Of a stretch of DNA of 6,205 nucleotides, positions 1 to 6,055 are shown one piece after another. How positions within the stretch are numbered: position 1 is the stretch's first letter; each line of letters starts with the position of its first letter. The translations under genes were made by a program, and so were the position numbers. Where the stretch lies: assembly GCA_012519365.1 (NCBI GenBank), contig JAAYQH010000326.1, positions 1-6,205 on the forward strand, in the 5' to 3' direction. The stretch comes from Planctomycetota bacterium (GTDB lineage Bacteria > Planctomycetota > Phycisphaerae > Sedimentisphaerales > Anaerohalosphaeraceae). The notes under the pieces are model-generated. The model saw only the letters and a program-made list of their open reading frames with translations, had not been told where the DNA came from and did not search any database.

Positions 1-2
1 CC

Positions 3-65
3 GCCCGCGGCGTTCGGGATATGTGGACGACGACGGTGGCGCTGGCGGTATGCCTGTTTGACTAA
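3..65 (+). CDS. C-terminal fragment of an upstream gene, possibly pyruvoyl-dependent arginine decarboxylase
   Basis: The frame beginning at base 3 is open from the window edge to TAA at 63-65 and gives 20 residues ending in WTTTVALAVCLFD. Only this tail is visible, so the product cannot be fixed. The small, beta-strand-like Ala/Val-rich ending resembles the C-terminus of pyruvoyl-dependent arginine decarboxylases, which end in a similar Ala-rich strand. The gene directly downstream, 12 bases away, is an agmatinase that would consume the agmatine such an enzyme makes. Both points are inference. A second frame (frame 1) is also open to TGA at 79-81 but gives an Arg/Trp-rich, low-complexity peptide and is less protein-like. 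Confidence 0.4.
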   Translation, partial: ARGVRDMWTTTVALAVCLFD

Positions 66-77
66 CAGTCCGGTGAG

Positions 78-944
78 ATGACAGAGCGGCCTTTACAATT
101 TGGTGATTTTGAGCCGGAATTTCGCGACCCCGGCACCGCCCGAATCGTGCTATTGCCGGTTCCTTATGATGGGACAAGTACATGGGTTAAAGGGGCAGAT
201 TGCGGTCCGGGGGCGATTCTTAAGGCCTCCTATCACCTTGAGTTTTATGATATCGAGACGGATAGCGAGGTCTTTCGCGAGGGCGTTTATACGGACGCAC
301 CGATAGCAGCCGGGGTTGAAGCCCCTGAGCAAGTGGCTGTCGAAGTCTATCAAAGGATGGCAAACTGGCTGGATCATGGCAAATTTTCGGTTTTGCTCGG
401 CGGTGAGCATTCTGTGAGTATTGGGGCGTTTCGCGCTATGGCCGAGAGGGTCGGCGATCTGACTATCCTCCAATTGGATGCCCATTCAGACCTTCGAGAC
501 ACCTATGAAGGCAGTCCCTGTAACCATGCCTGTGTGATGGCCCGCGCCAAGGAAGTCGCTCCCATCGTGCAGGTCGGTATTCGGAGTATGGATATCGCTG
601 AAAAATCCGCAATGGATAGACGTCGGGTGTTTTTTGCACATCAGATCCAAGGTCGGTCACGTTTTGATTGGATTAAAGATGTTGTTGCTCTGCTGACAGA
701 CAATGTGTATTTAACGATTGATCTGGATGCCTTTGATCCGTCGGTCTTGCCTGCGACCGGCACACCGGAGCCGGGGGGGCTGGGGTGGTACGATGCGATC
801 GAGTTGGTCAAAGCAGTCTGTGAACACAAAAACCTTGTCGGATTTGATGTAGTTGAGCTGTGTCCGCACAGTTGCCATTGGGGGGCGGATTTTTTTGCGG
901 CCAAGCTGATTTATAAAATTTTAACCACTACATTTTGCCGCTAA
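78..944 (+). CDS. speB: Agmatinase (ureohydrolase/arginase family)
   Basis: The 288-residue protein is a complete ureohydrolase, a cytoplasmic binuclear manganese enzyme. The likely reaction is agmatine + water to putrescine + urea, the second step of the arginine-decarboxylase route to polyamines. All expected metal ligands are visible: His111 in GGEHSVSIG, Asp134/His136/Asp138 in DAHSD, and Asp215/Asp217 in DLDAFDPS, followed by the family signature GTGTPEPGG (226-234). NHACVM at 149-154 is the substrate-loop region, and DVVEL (257-261) followed by AAKLIYKIL closes the domain. ATG 78 is the only start possible upstream of residue 94, because an in-frame TAA lies at 63-65. GGTGAG at 72-77 directly abuts it, so ribosome binding may rely on coupling to the preceding gene. 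Length is normal for bacterial SpeB. Arginase, guanidinobutyrase or another guanidino-acid hydrolase is possible, since specificity cannot be read from the sequence. Residues 262-267 (CPHSCH) are unusually rich in Cys and His. Confidence 0.93.
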   Translation: MTERPLQFGDFEPEFRDPGTARIVLLPVPYDGTSTWVKGADCGPGAILKASYHLEFYDIETDSEVFREGVYTDAPIAAGVEAPEQVAVEVYQRMANWLDHGKFSVLLGGEHSVSIGAFRAMAERVGDLTILQLDAHSDLRDTYEGSPCNHACVMARAKEVAPIVQVGIRSMDIAEKSAMDRRRVFFAHQIQGRSRFDWIKDVVALLTDNVYLTIDLDAFDPSVLPATGTPEPGGLGWYDAIELVKAVCEHKNLVGFDVVELCPHSCHWGADFFAAKLIYKILTTTFCR

Positions 945-1031
945 AGCCTTTTTCTTCTTCGTGCTTTGGTTGTCCAAGACGGCTTGGGTGAGAGTTTATT
1001 TATCCGCGGTCTGACAATTCTAAAGAAAACA

Positions 1032-1061
1032 CGTCAATTTACCCGATGACAAATCTTGACG
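1032..1061. repeat. Imperfect inverted repeat overlapping the -35 box
   Basis: CGTCAA at 1032-1037 is the exact reverse complement of TTGACG at 1056-1061. TTT next to the left arm can also pair with AAA at 1051-1053 if two bases (TC) bulge out. The right arm is itself the proposed -35 hexamer of the following gene. It could be an operator or an RNA-independent chance pairing; only the symmetry is seen. Confidence 0.3.
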
Positions 1062-1084
1062 GGACATAATGATAGAACCATAAT
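1056..1084 (+). promoter_or_regulatory. Sigma70-type promoter for the mltA-like gene
   Basis: TTGACG (1056-1061) and CATAAT (1079-1084) each match the -35 and -10 consensus at five of six positions and are separated by 17 bases, the optimal spacing. Transcription would start near 1090-1092, giving a leader of roughly 48 bases before ATG 1139. This makes it unlikely that the upstream ATG at 1100 is the real start. The promoter separates this unit from speB. Confidence 0.6.
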
Positions 1085-1138
1085 GGCTAAACACGGCCTA
1101 TGGTTAAACGTTTATTTTTTCAGTTCAATGGAGTGATT

Positions 1139-2332
1139 ATGAAGTTTAAGTCCATCTGTGTTTGCGGGATAGCGGCAATGGCGGTGTTTACCGGATGTAA
1201 AACTGCTGAAATAGTTGAAAAACCTGATTATGAACGCCAATTGCCGCCGGGTCAGTATGCCCTGCGAAAGATTACCGATCCGGCGATGATTCCTGATTTC
1301 ACCTTCGCGTGCTATAATACGATGGACCTGCGTCGGGCGGTGGATCACAGCCTGAGCTATCTGTCCAAACCTTCCAGCCGTCAGTTTTTCCCCAGCAACG
1401 GCATTACGCATGACCATATGGTGGCCAGTTTGAAGGCATTCGGACAACTGCTTGATCAGGGGTTGGTCGGACGCCCACTGGAGGCGGCAATACGCGAAAA
1501 GTTTGATTTTTATCAATCCATCGGATGTGATGATCGCGGAACAGTTTTATATACAGGATATTACACTCCTATTTTTGAAGGCTCTCTCACGCGAACCGAG
1601 GTCTATCGTTATCCGCTGTATGCCCAACCGAAAGACCTGGTCAAAGGCCCCGCCGGCGAGATCTTAGGGCGGGATATGGGCGGCGGGGCGATTGTGCCGT
1701 ATCCGACACGGCAGGAAATAGAACAAACCGGAATGCTTCAGGGGCAAGAGATTGCCTGGATGGCAGATCCCTTTGAGGTCTATATCGCGCACGTGCAAGG
1801 CTCGGCCAAACTCCGTTTGCCCGATGGCAAATTGATTACCCTTGGGTATGCAGCCAACAACGGCCATGAATACCGCAGTGTTGGTCAGAAGATGATTGAA
1901 GATGGCATTGTTCCCACTTCGGGATTGAGTCTGAAGGCCATGATTGATTATTTCAAGGCTCACCCAGAACAGATCGATCGCTATATCAATCAGAATCCGC
2001 GGTATGTATTTTTCCGCATTGATGAGGGTGACCCGCGAGGAAGCCTGAATGAGCCGGTGATTGCAATGCGTACGATTGCTACCGACAAGTCGATCTATCC
2101 GCGCGGTGGCTTAACAGTGATAAAAACGCGCTTGCCCCGGCCAATGGGCGGAGCGATTGCAAAAGCGCCTTACACGGGTTTTGCGTTGGATCAGGATACC
2201 GGCGGGGCGATTCGTGCACCGGGGCGTTGCGATGTGTATATGGGCATTGGCGACCAAGCCGGGCAAATGGCAGGGCAGGTCTATGAGGAAGGGACGCTGT
2301 ACTATTTGTTTTTGAAGCCCGGCGTACGGTAA
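1139..2332 (+). CDS. mltA: MltA-family membrane-bound lytic murein transglycosylase (lipoprotein)
   Basis: This 397-residue protein should cleave the MurNAc-GlcNAc bond of peptidoglycan with formation of 1,6-anhydro-MurNAc, acting from the outer-membrane side of the periplasm. The N-terminus is a lipoprotein signal: MKFK, a hydrophobic stretch (5-19) and FTGC with Cys20 as the lipidation site; Phe at -3 is not the classic Leu. The MltA domain shows TGYYTPIFEG (139-148), QGSAKLRLPDG (220-230) and YAANNGHEYRSVG (237-249). A C-terminal 3D (double-psi barrel) domain follows, with MRTIATDKS (310-318) and DTGGAIRAPGRCDVY (353-367). Asp353 lines up with the catalytic Asp of the E. coli enzyme. The frame is open further up to ATG 1100, but GGAG at 1130-1133 sits five bases before ATG 1139 and only this start gives a proper signal peptide. 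Length is slightly above E. coli MltA (365). A beta-CASP RNase gene follows after 33 bases. Confidence 0.92.
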   Translation: MKFKSICVCGIAAMAVFTGCKTAEIVEKPDYERQLPPGQYALRKITDPAMIPDFTFACYNTMDLRRAVDHSLSYLSKPSSRQFFPSNGITHDHMVASLKAFGQLLDQGLVGRPLEAAIREKFDFYQSIGCDDRGTVLYTGYYTPIFEGSLTRTEVYRYPLYAQPKDLVKGPAGEILGRDMGGGAIVPYPTRQEIEQTGMLQGQEIAWMADPFEVYIAHVQGSAKLRLPDGKLITLGYAANNGHEYRSVGQKMIEDGIVPTSGLSLKAMIDYFKAHPEQIDRYINQNPRYVFFRIDEGDPRGSLNEPVIAMRTIATDKSIYPRGGLTVIKTRLPRPMGGAIAKAPYTGFALDQDTGGAIRAPGRCDVYMGIGDQAGQMAGQVYEEGTLYYLFLKPGVR

Positions 2333-2365
2333 TGAGCAGCGCAATATTAACACTGATTTGGGGAT

Positions 2366-3775
2366 ATGATGGACATAAAACTGCGGTTTCTTGGCGCGGC
2401 GGAAAATGTAACTGGTTCACGGCATCTACTGGAGTTCAATCACTCTAAAGTGATGGTTGATTGCGGCCTCTATCAGGAACGCGAGTTGCGCTATCGAAAC
2501 TGGGAGGATTTCGGCGTAGAGCCCTCCGATGTGGACGCGATTTTGCTGACTCACGCCCATTTGGATCATTGTGGGTTAATTCCCAAGCTGGTTAAAGAGG
2601 GCTTTAAAGGGCCGATTTACGCCACAGAAGCCACGGTTGAAATTGCCAAAATTGTCTTGCTCGATTCCGGTAAACTGCAGGAAGAAGACGCTGAATTCAA
2701 ACGCAAACGGCATAAACGGGAAGGCCGAGAAGGGCCGCGTCCGGTTGAGCCGTTATACACAATGCAGGATGCCGAGGCCTGTTTTGATCTGTTTAGGCCG
2801 GTTCGATTAAAAGAAACAGTTCCCATTGTCGACGGTATCGAGGCCAGTTTTTATAATGCAGGGCATATTCTTGGTTCGGCGTTTATTAAAGTAGATGTTT
2901 GTCTGGATAGCCAGTGTCGAACTATTCTGTTTACAGGCGACTTGGGACGTTACAATAAACCCATTCTCCGTGATCCGGCCACCTTTACTCAAGCCGACTA
3001 TTTGTTGGTTGAATCGACTTACGGCGATCGGACACATTCAACAATTGAGGACACCAAAGAGCAACTTTGCAGGGCTGTGAATGAGGCACATCAGGCCGGC
3101 GGCAATATTGTAGTCCCCAGTTTTTCCATCGGGCGCAGTCAGGAAGTCTTGTATTTTATGAATGAGTTGTTGCGGGAAGATCGTATCCCCCATACGATGA
3201 CATTTTTGGACAGCCCCATGGCCATCAAGGTGACCGAGGTCTTTAAGAATCACCCGGAGCTGTATGACAAAGAGATGGCCAAACTGGTATTGCAGAATGA
3301 ATCGCCGTTCAGTTTTGCCGGTCTTAAACTGGTACAGTCCACCGCAGAATCCAAAGCGATAAACCATATTCGCGGAACGGTCATGATTATCGCCGGCTCA
3401 GGGATGTGTACGGGGGGCCGCATCAAACATCATTTGGTCAATAATATTACGCGTCCGGAAAGCACGATTTTATTTGTTGGCTATCAGGCCAGAGGAACGC
3501 TGGGACGCTTGATTCTTGAAAGAACACCGGAGGTGCGTATCCTGGGCCAAACTTATCCCGTTAAGGCCAACATTGCCGAAGTGCACGGCTTCAGTGCTCA
3601 CGGCGATCGAGAGGAAATTCTGAGCTGGCTCAGACATATCAAAACACCGCCTCGCAAGGTCTTTATTGTACACGGCGAAAAAGAATCGGCCTATGCGTTC
3701 AAAGATTATTTGATTGAAAATACAGGGTGGGATGTCGTCGTGCCGAAATACCAAGACGTGGTCGAAATCGACTGA
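2366..3775 (+). CDS. Beta-CASP metallo-beta-lactamase-fold ribonuclease (CPSF73/TTHA0252-like)
   Basis: This 469-residue cytoplasmic hydrolase has the full zinc site and beta-CASP insert of the RNA-processing branch of the metallo-beta-lactamase superfamily. Seen in order: the N-terminal strand LRFLGAAENVTGS (6-18), HAHLDH (63-68, motif 2), His167 in AGHILGS (motif 3), Asp192 in FTGDLGR (motif 4), motif A ESTYGD (216-221), the GRSQE region (256-260), motif B in GSGMCTGGRIKHHL (344-357), HGFSAHGD (407-414, motif C) and the terminal VHGE (435-438). The end corresponds to the RMMBL domain. Relatives are zinc-dependent endo- or exoribonucleases, so RNA cleavage is the likely activity; the substrate is unknown. 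No KH domain is present, and the length is typical of the bacterial single-domain type. Two ATGs stand in tandem (2366 and 2369). GGGGA at 2360-2364 is better spaced for the second, which would remove one residue. It is probably co-transcribed with the mltA-like gene, with no visible functional link. Confidence 0.92.
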   Translation: MMDIKLRFLGAAENVTGSRHLLEFNHSKVMVDCGLYQERELRYRNWEDFGVEPSDVDAILLTHAHLDHCGLIPKLVKEGFKGPIYATEATVEIAKIVLLDSGKLQEEDAEFKRKRHKREGREGPRPVEPLYTMQDAEACFDLFRPVRLKETVPIVDGIEASFYNAGHILGSAFIKVDVCLDSQCRTILFTGDLGRYNKPILRDPATFTQADYLLVESTYGDRTHSTIEDTKEQLCRAVNEAHQAGGNIVVPSFSIGRSQEVLYFMNELLREDRIPHTMTFLDSPMAIKVTEVFKNHPELYDKEMAKLVLQNESPFSFAGLKLVQSTAESKAINHIRGTVMIIAGSGMCTGGRIKHHLVNNITRPESTILFVGYQARGTLGRLILERTPEVRILGQTYPVKANIAEVHGFSAHGDREEILSWLRHIKTPPRKVFIVHGEKESAYAFKDYLIENTGWDVVVPKYQDVVEID

Positions 3776-3943
3776 GCTGAACAGGGAGCTGCATTTGTTG
3801 ACGGTGGGGGCTTCTGGGGACCGTTGCGATAAGCGTTTGGCATGAATTTTTTAATAGAGGTGACAGCCTGAAAAATACCCCTCTGCATCCCCATCGGTTA
3901 GTCCCGCAATGGCGCGAAGAGGCTTTTCCGCCTGGAAGGGCGC

Positions 3944-3970
3944 AAAAAAAGAGCGGCTTTAAGCCGCCCT
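3944..3970 (-). terminator. Rho-independent terminator of rplM-rpsI
   Basis: Read on the minus strand, GGGCGGC, a TTAAA loop and GCCGCTC form a seven-pair GC-rich stem (one G-U pair) followed at once by seven T residues. It starts about 28 bases after the rpsI stop. On the plus strand the A-run precedes the stem, so the structure should not stop transcription from the RNase gene. Confidence 0.85.
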
Positions 3971-3997
3971 GTATACCACGTCGAGTTGAAACATAAA

Positions 3998-4483
3998 TTA
4001 ACGTTTGGAGAACTGAAAACTGCGTCGAGCACCGGCCTTGCCGGGTTTTTTCCGTTCGACCATGCGGCTGTCACGGGTTAGGTAGCCGCCTTCGCGAAGC
4101 ACCGGCAGGAGGGTCGGGTCGTAACTTTTTAATGCACGAGCAATGCCCAGCAATACCGCGCCAGCTTGTCCGGTTGTTCCGCCGCCTTCGACACGAACAA
4201 AGACATCCACATTCTGGCCGCAACCAGCGGCGACCAGGGGAGCTCGTACGGCGTTGCGATCCTTTTCCAGTTTGAAGTACTCTTCTACGGTTTTGCCGTT
4301 GATGGTCAACGCACCGGAGCCAGGGCGAATTCGGACGCGTGCGACGCTGCTTTTACGCCGCCCCGTACCCCAGATAAAACCACCTTTGTCAGGAATCCCC
4401 TTCTGAGTGAAGGGGGCGGCAACCGCTGTTTTGTTCAAAATATTCGGATCGATCAAAGGATTTTCGTTATTCAGTTCTGCCAT
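3998..4483 (-). CDS. rpsI: 30S ribosomal protein S9 (uS9)
   Basis: This is the small-subunit protein S9, which sits in the head of the 30S particle with its basic tail reaching the P-site tRNA. The S9 core runs from GTGRRKSSVARVRI (39-52) through GGGTTGQAGAV (100-110) and YLTRDSRMVERKKPGKAGARRS to the invariant C-terminal FSKR. The last Arg, which contacts tRNA, is present. The protein has 161 residues against about 130 in E. coli, and the excess is an N-terminal stretch of roughly 31 residues (acidic/Asn-rich, then Pro/Lys). A start inside that stretch cannot be excluded, but no other ATG exists before the core. AGGA lies 12 bases before ATG 4483, a rather long spacing. It lies 41 bases downstream of rplM, the conserved L13-S9 operon order, and ends at a strong terminator. 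Confidence 0.96.
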   Translation of the reverse strand: MAELNNENPLIDPNILNKTAVAAPFTQKGIPDKGGFIWGTGRRKSSVARVRIRPGSGALTINGKTVEEYFKLEKDRNAVRAPLVAAGCGQNVDVFVRVEGGGTTGQAGAVLLGIARALKSYDPTLLPVLREGGYLTRDSRMVERKKPGKAGARRSFQFSKR

Positions 4484-4524
4484 ATTTATCTAAATTCCTG
4501 TGAAAGGATTCGGTTTCTTTTGCG

Positions 4525-4953
4525 TTACAGTTCCATTTTGACCGGCTGTTGGGCGGTATGCGGATGCTCCGGACCTGCATAAACCTTGAGCTTGCGGAAC
4601 ATATCATTGCCGAGCGTGTTTTTGGGCAACATCCGCTTGATTGCCAATTTGACCAGGCGATCGGGGTGACGCTCCATCAGCCGGGCATAGGTATAGGTTT
4701 TCTGTCCGCCGGGATAGTGGCTATATGTCTGATGGTATTTGTGTTCGGCTTTATTGCCGGTCAACACGACTTTGTCGGCATTGACGATGACCACAAAATC
4801 ACCGGTATCCACATGCGGGGTATAAACGGGCTTGTCCTTACCCATCAGTGCCATTGCTACCTTGACTGCCAGCCGACCAAGGACCTGACCCTCGGCATCC
4901 ACAAGACGCCACGTGCGTTCGACTTCGTTTTTCTTGGCTAAATAGCTTTTCAT
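4525..4953 (-). CDS. rplM: 50S ribosomal protein L13 (uL13)
   Basis: This is the large-subunit protein L13, an early 50S assembly protein that binds 23S rRNA. With ATG at 4953 it has 142 residues, the same length as E. coli L13, and begins MKSYLAK like the family. The core shows LVDAEGQVLGRLA, YTPHVDTGDFVVIVNADKV, MLPKNTLG (108-115) and the C-terminal MFRKLKVYAGPEHPHTAQQP (118-137). The frame can be extended four codons to a TTG at 4965, but GGGAG abuts that TTG directly, whereas it lies 12 bases from the ATG, and the family length supports the ATG. It is first gene of the rplM-rpsI operon, with a near-consensus promoter just upstream. Confidence 0.96.
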   Translation of the reverse strand: MKSYLAKKNEVERTWRLVDAEGQVLGRLAVKVAMALMGKDKPVYTPHVDTGDFVVIVNADKVVLTGNKAEHKYHQTYSHYPGGQKTYTYARLMERHPDRLVKLAIKRMLPKNTLGNDMFRKLKVYAGPEHPHTAQQPVKMEL

Positions 4954-4994
4954 ATTGATGTACAACTCCCAAAGTTTCCTTTATAAAAGAGAAA

Positions 4995-5022
4995 AGTATA
5001 GGCGATTTTCAGAGGGTGTCAA
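4995..5022 (-). promoter_or_regulatory. Strong sigma70-type promoter for rplM-rpsI
   Basis: On the minus strand a perfect -35 TTGACA (5022-5017) is followed after 16 bases by TATACT (5000-4995), five of six matches to the -10 consensus. The flanking DNA is AT-rich. Transcription should begin near 4988, leaving a leader of about 35 bases before ATG 4953, too short for a known L13 leader structure. The strength fits a ribosomal protein operon. Confidence 0.8.
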
Positions 5023-5114
5023 TATATTTTTTGCAAAATTATGTGAAAGACCGGTTTTCGGGATGGCAAAACGATAATTAAGGGGAAAAAAAGTATTTTC
5101 GACAGGTTTAGTGA

Positions 5115-5939
5115 TCAGAGAAGCTCGCTTCGGTATTGTTTGGTTGTTTTTTTTGTGATTTTTTTGAAAATTCGACAAAAATAGACCACATCATTATAGC
5201 CGCAACGCGCGGCGATGTGATAAAGCGGCAAATCATAGTGGCGCAACAGGAACTTGGCGCGATTGATGCGGACATAATTGACATAATCGCAAAACTTCAT
5301 ATAACCGTTCGTCTTAAACAATCGTGAGAGATGGTTGGGGGAGATGTCAAACTGACGGGCCACGGATTCCCGCGAGATTTCCCCTTGGAAATTTTCCTGA
5401 ATGTAGCTGCAAATCTCCTGAAACAGCATATTGGATTGTCTGAGAGCAGCGGGATTATTGTGTTTCAGTCGGTTTTCGTAGCAATTCAGTAGCGCTTTGG
5501 TTAAATGATCAAACGCGTCAAATTGGGTATTTAATTGCTGAAGTTCCAGAATGGCGTCAATAATTCGCTGTTCCGGTCCGGCCATCGCAGGAGGCAGCGC
5601 GACTTTGGACGCCTTGACGTCTTGACCGCCGCTGACCAAACTGATGCCGGTATGGCGTTTACCGAACAAAAAATGAAGCGTCTGGCAGCGATACTGCATT
5701 TCGGGCTTGTCCCAGCAGTTGGGAGGAATGAAAATGGCTTGGCCGGGCTTAAGGGCAAGGTCCACGATTTTGCGATTTTGCTCCAGTTGGGTATGGTAAA
5801 TCCCACTTATTGGGATGGTCAGACGTGGAAAATGAACGGCAAAGGCCATTAAGGGCGGAGGGGTTTTGTTGCCGGCAAATATGACCTTTTTGCATTTGAC
5901 TTTTTTAAGGACGTTTAATATCTTTAATTGTGTTTCCAT
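5115..5939 (-). CDS. AraC/XylS-family transcriptional regulator
   Basis: This 274-residue DNA-binding regulator has the usual two-part layout. The N-terminal part (about 30-160) contains a cupin-like strand pattern, ALKPGQAIFIPPNCWDKPE (62-80), typical of the small-ligand-sensing arm of AraC proteins. The C-terminal part (about 172-272) holds two helix-turn-helix units: ISRESVARQFDISPNHLSRLF (188-208) and LPLYHIAARCGYNDVVYFCRIF (237-258). The residues after the second helix usually read G-x-T/S-P-x-x-Y-R; here Gly and Pro are replaced by Lys263 and Thr266, while YR (269-270) remains. The ligand is unknown; many relatives sense sugars, but nothing nearby is a sugar operon. ATG 5939 has no convincing ribosome-binding site, and the next Met is residue 31. 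The gene reads toward rplM, which has its own promoter. Confidence 0.92.
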   Translation of the reverse strand: METQLKILNVLKKVKCKKVIFAGNKTPPPLMAFAVHFPRLTIPISGIYHTQLEQNRKIVDLALKPGQAIFIPPNCWDKPEMQYRCQTLHFLFGKRHTGISLVSGGQDVKASKVALPPAMAGPEQRIIDAILELQQLNTQFDAFDHLTKALLNCYENRLKHNNPAALRQSNMLFQEICSYIQENFQGEISRESVARQFDISPNHLSRLFKTNGYMKFCDYVNYVRINRAKFLLRHYDLPLYHIAARCGYNDVVYFCRIFKKITKKTTKQYRSELL

Positions 5940-5980
5940 GAGTTGTGCTGTTTGTTACGCCAGTCTTATAATAATGCGTT

Positions 5981-6009
5981 ATCCTAATAGGCCGGGGCTT
6001 TTTGTTCAA
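5981..6009 (-). promoter_or_regulatory. Candidate promoter of the AraC-family gene
   Basis: On the minus strand TTGAAC (6009-6004) and TAGGAT (5986-5981) are 17 bases apart and match the -35 and -10 consensus at four of six positions each. This would give a leader of about 35 bases. An alternative AT-rich -10 (TATTAT/TATAAG) lies just downstream without an aligned -35. The weakness would suit a regulated or activator-dependent gene. Confidence 0.35.
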
Positions 6010-6011
6010 GG

Positions 6012-6038
6012 CTAATCTGTTGAAAATCAGTAAATTAG
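6012..6038. repeat. Imperfect inverted repeat upstream of the AraC-family promoter
   Basis: CTAATCTG (6012-6019) faces CAG-TAA-ATTAG (6028-6038). CTAAT pairs with ATTAG and CTG with CAG around an eight-base centre, with TAA left unpaired on one side. It sits immediately upstream of the candidate -35 box, a common place for an operator. It is short and AT-rich, so chance is a real alternative. Confidence 0.25.
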
Positions 6039-6055
6039 TACTACAGCGCAAATAG

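Noticed and set aside
973..1003. Hairpin CCAAG-ACGG-CTTGG after speB as a terminator
   Set aside because: The stem has only five or six pairs and is followed by GTGAGAG, with scattered T residues starting several bases later; too weak to call.
3798..3826. TTGACG in the convergent gap as a plus-strand promoter
   Set aside because: No -10-like hexamer lies 15-19 bases downstream, and no plus-strand gene follows.
3843..3872. Tiny frame ATG to TGA with nine codons
   Set aside because: It is too short, lacks a ribosome-binding site and has no recognisable content.
4143..4941. Long plus-strand frames of 87-138 codons opposite rpsI and rplM
   Set aside because: They are the complements of two certain ribosomal protein genes and have no family resemblance or start signals.
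4954..4990. L13 autoregulatory leader RNA
   Set aside because: The predicted leader is only about 35 bases and shows no stable stem.
5086..5131. Terminator between the AraC-family gene and rplM
   Set aside because: GAAGC-GA-GCTTC at the end of the gene has a two-base loop, and the T-run lies about 25 bases further on, so they do not form one terminator.
6012..6038. tRNA-like anticodon arm (CTGTTGAAAATCAG)
   Set aside because: No acceptor, D or T arm with GTTCGA-type loop can be found around it.
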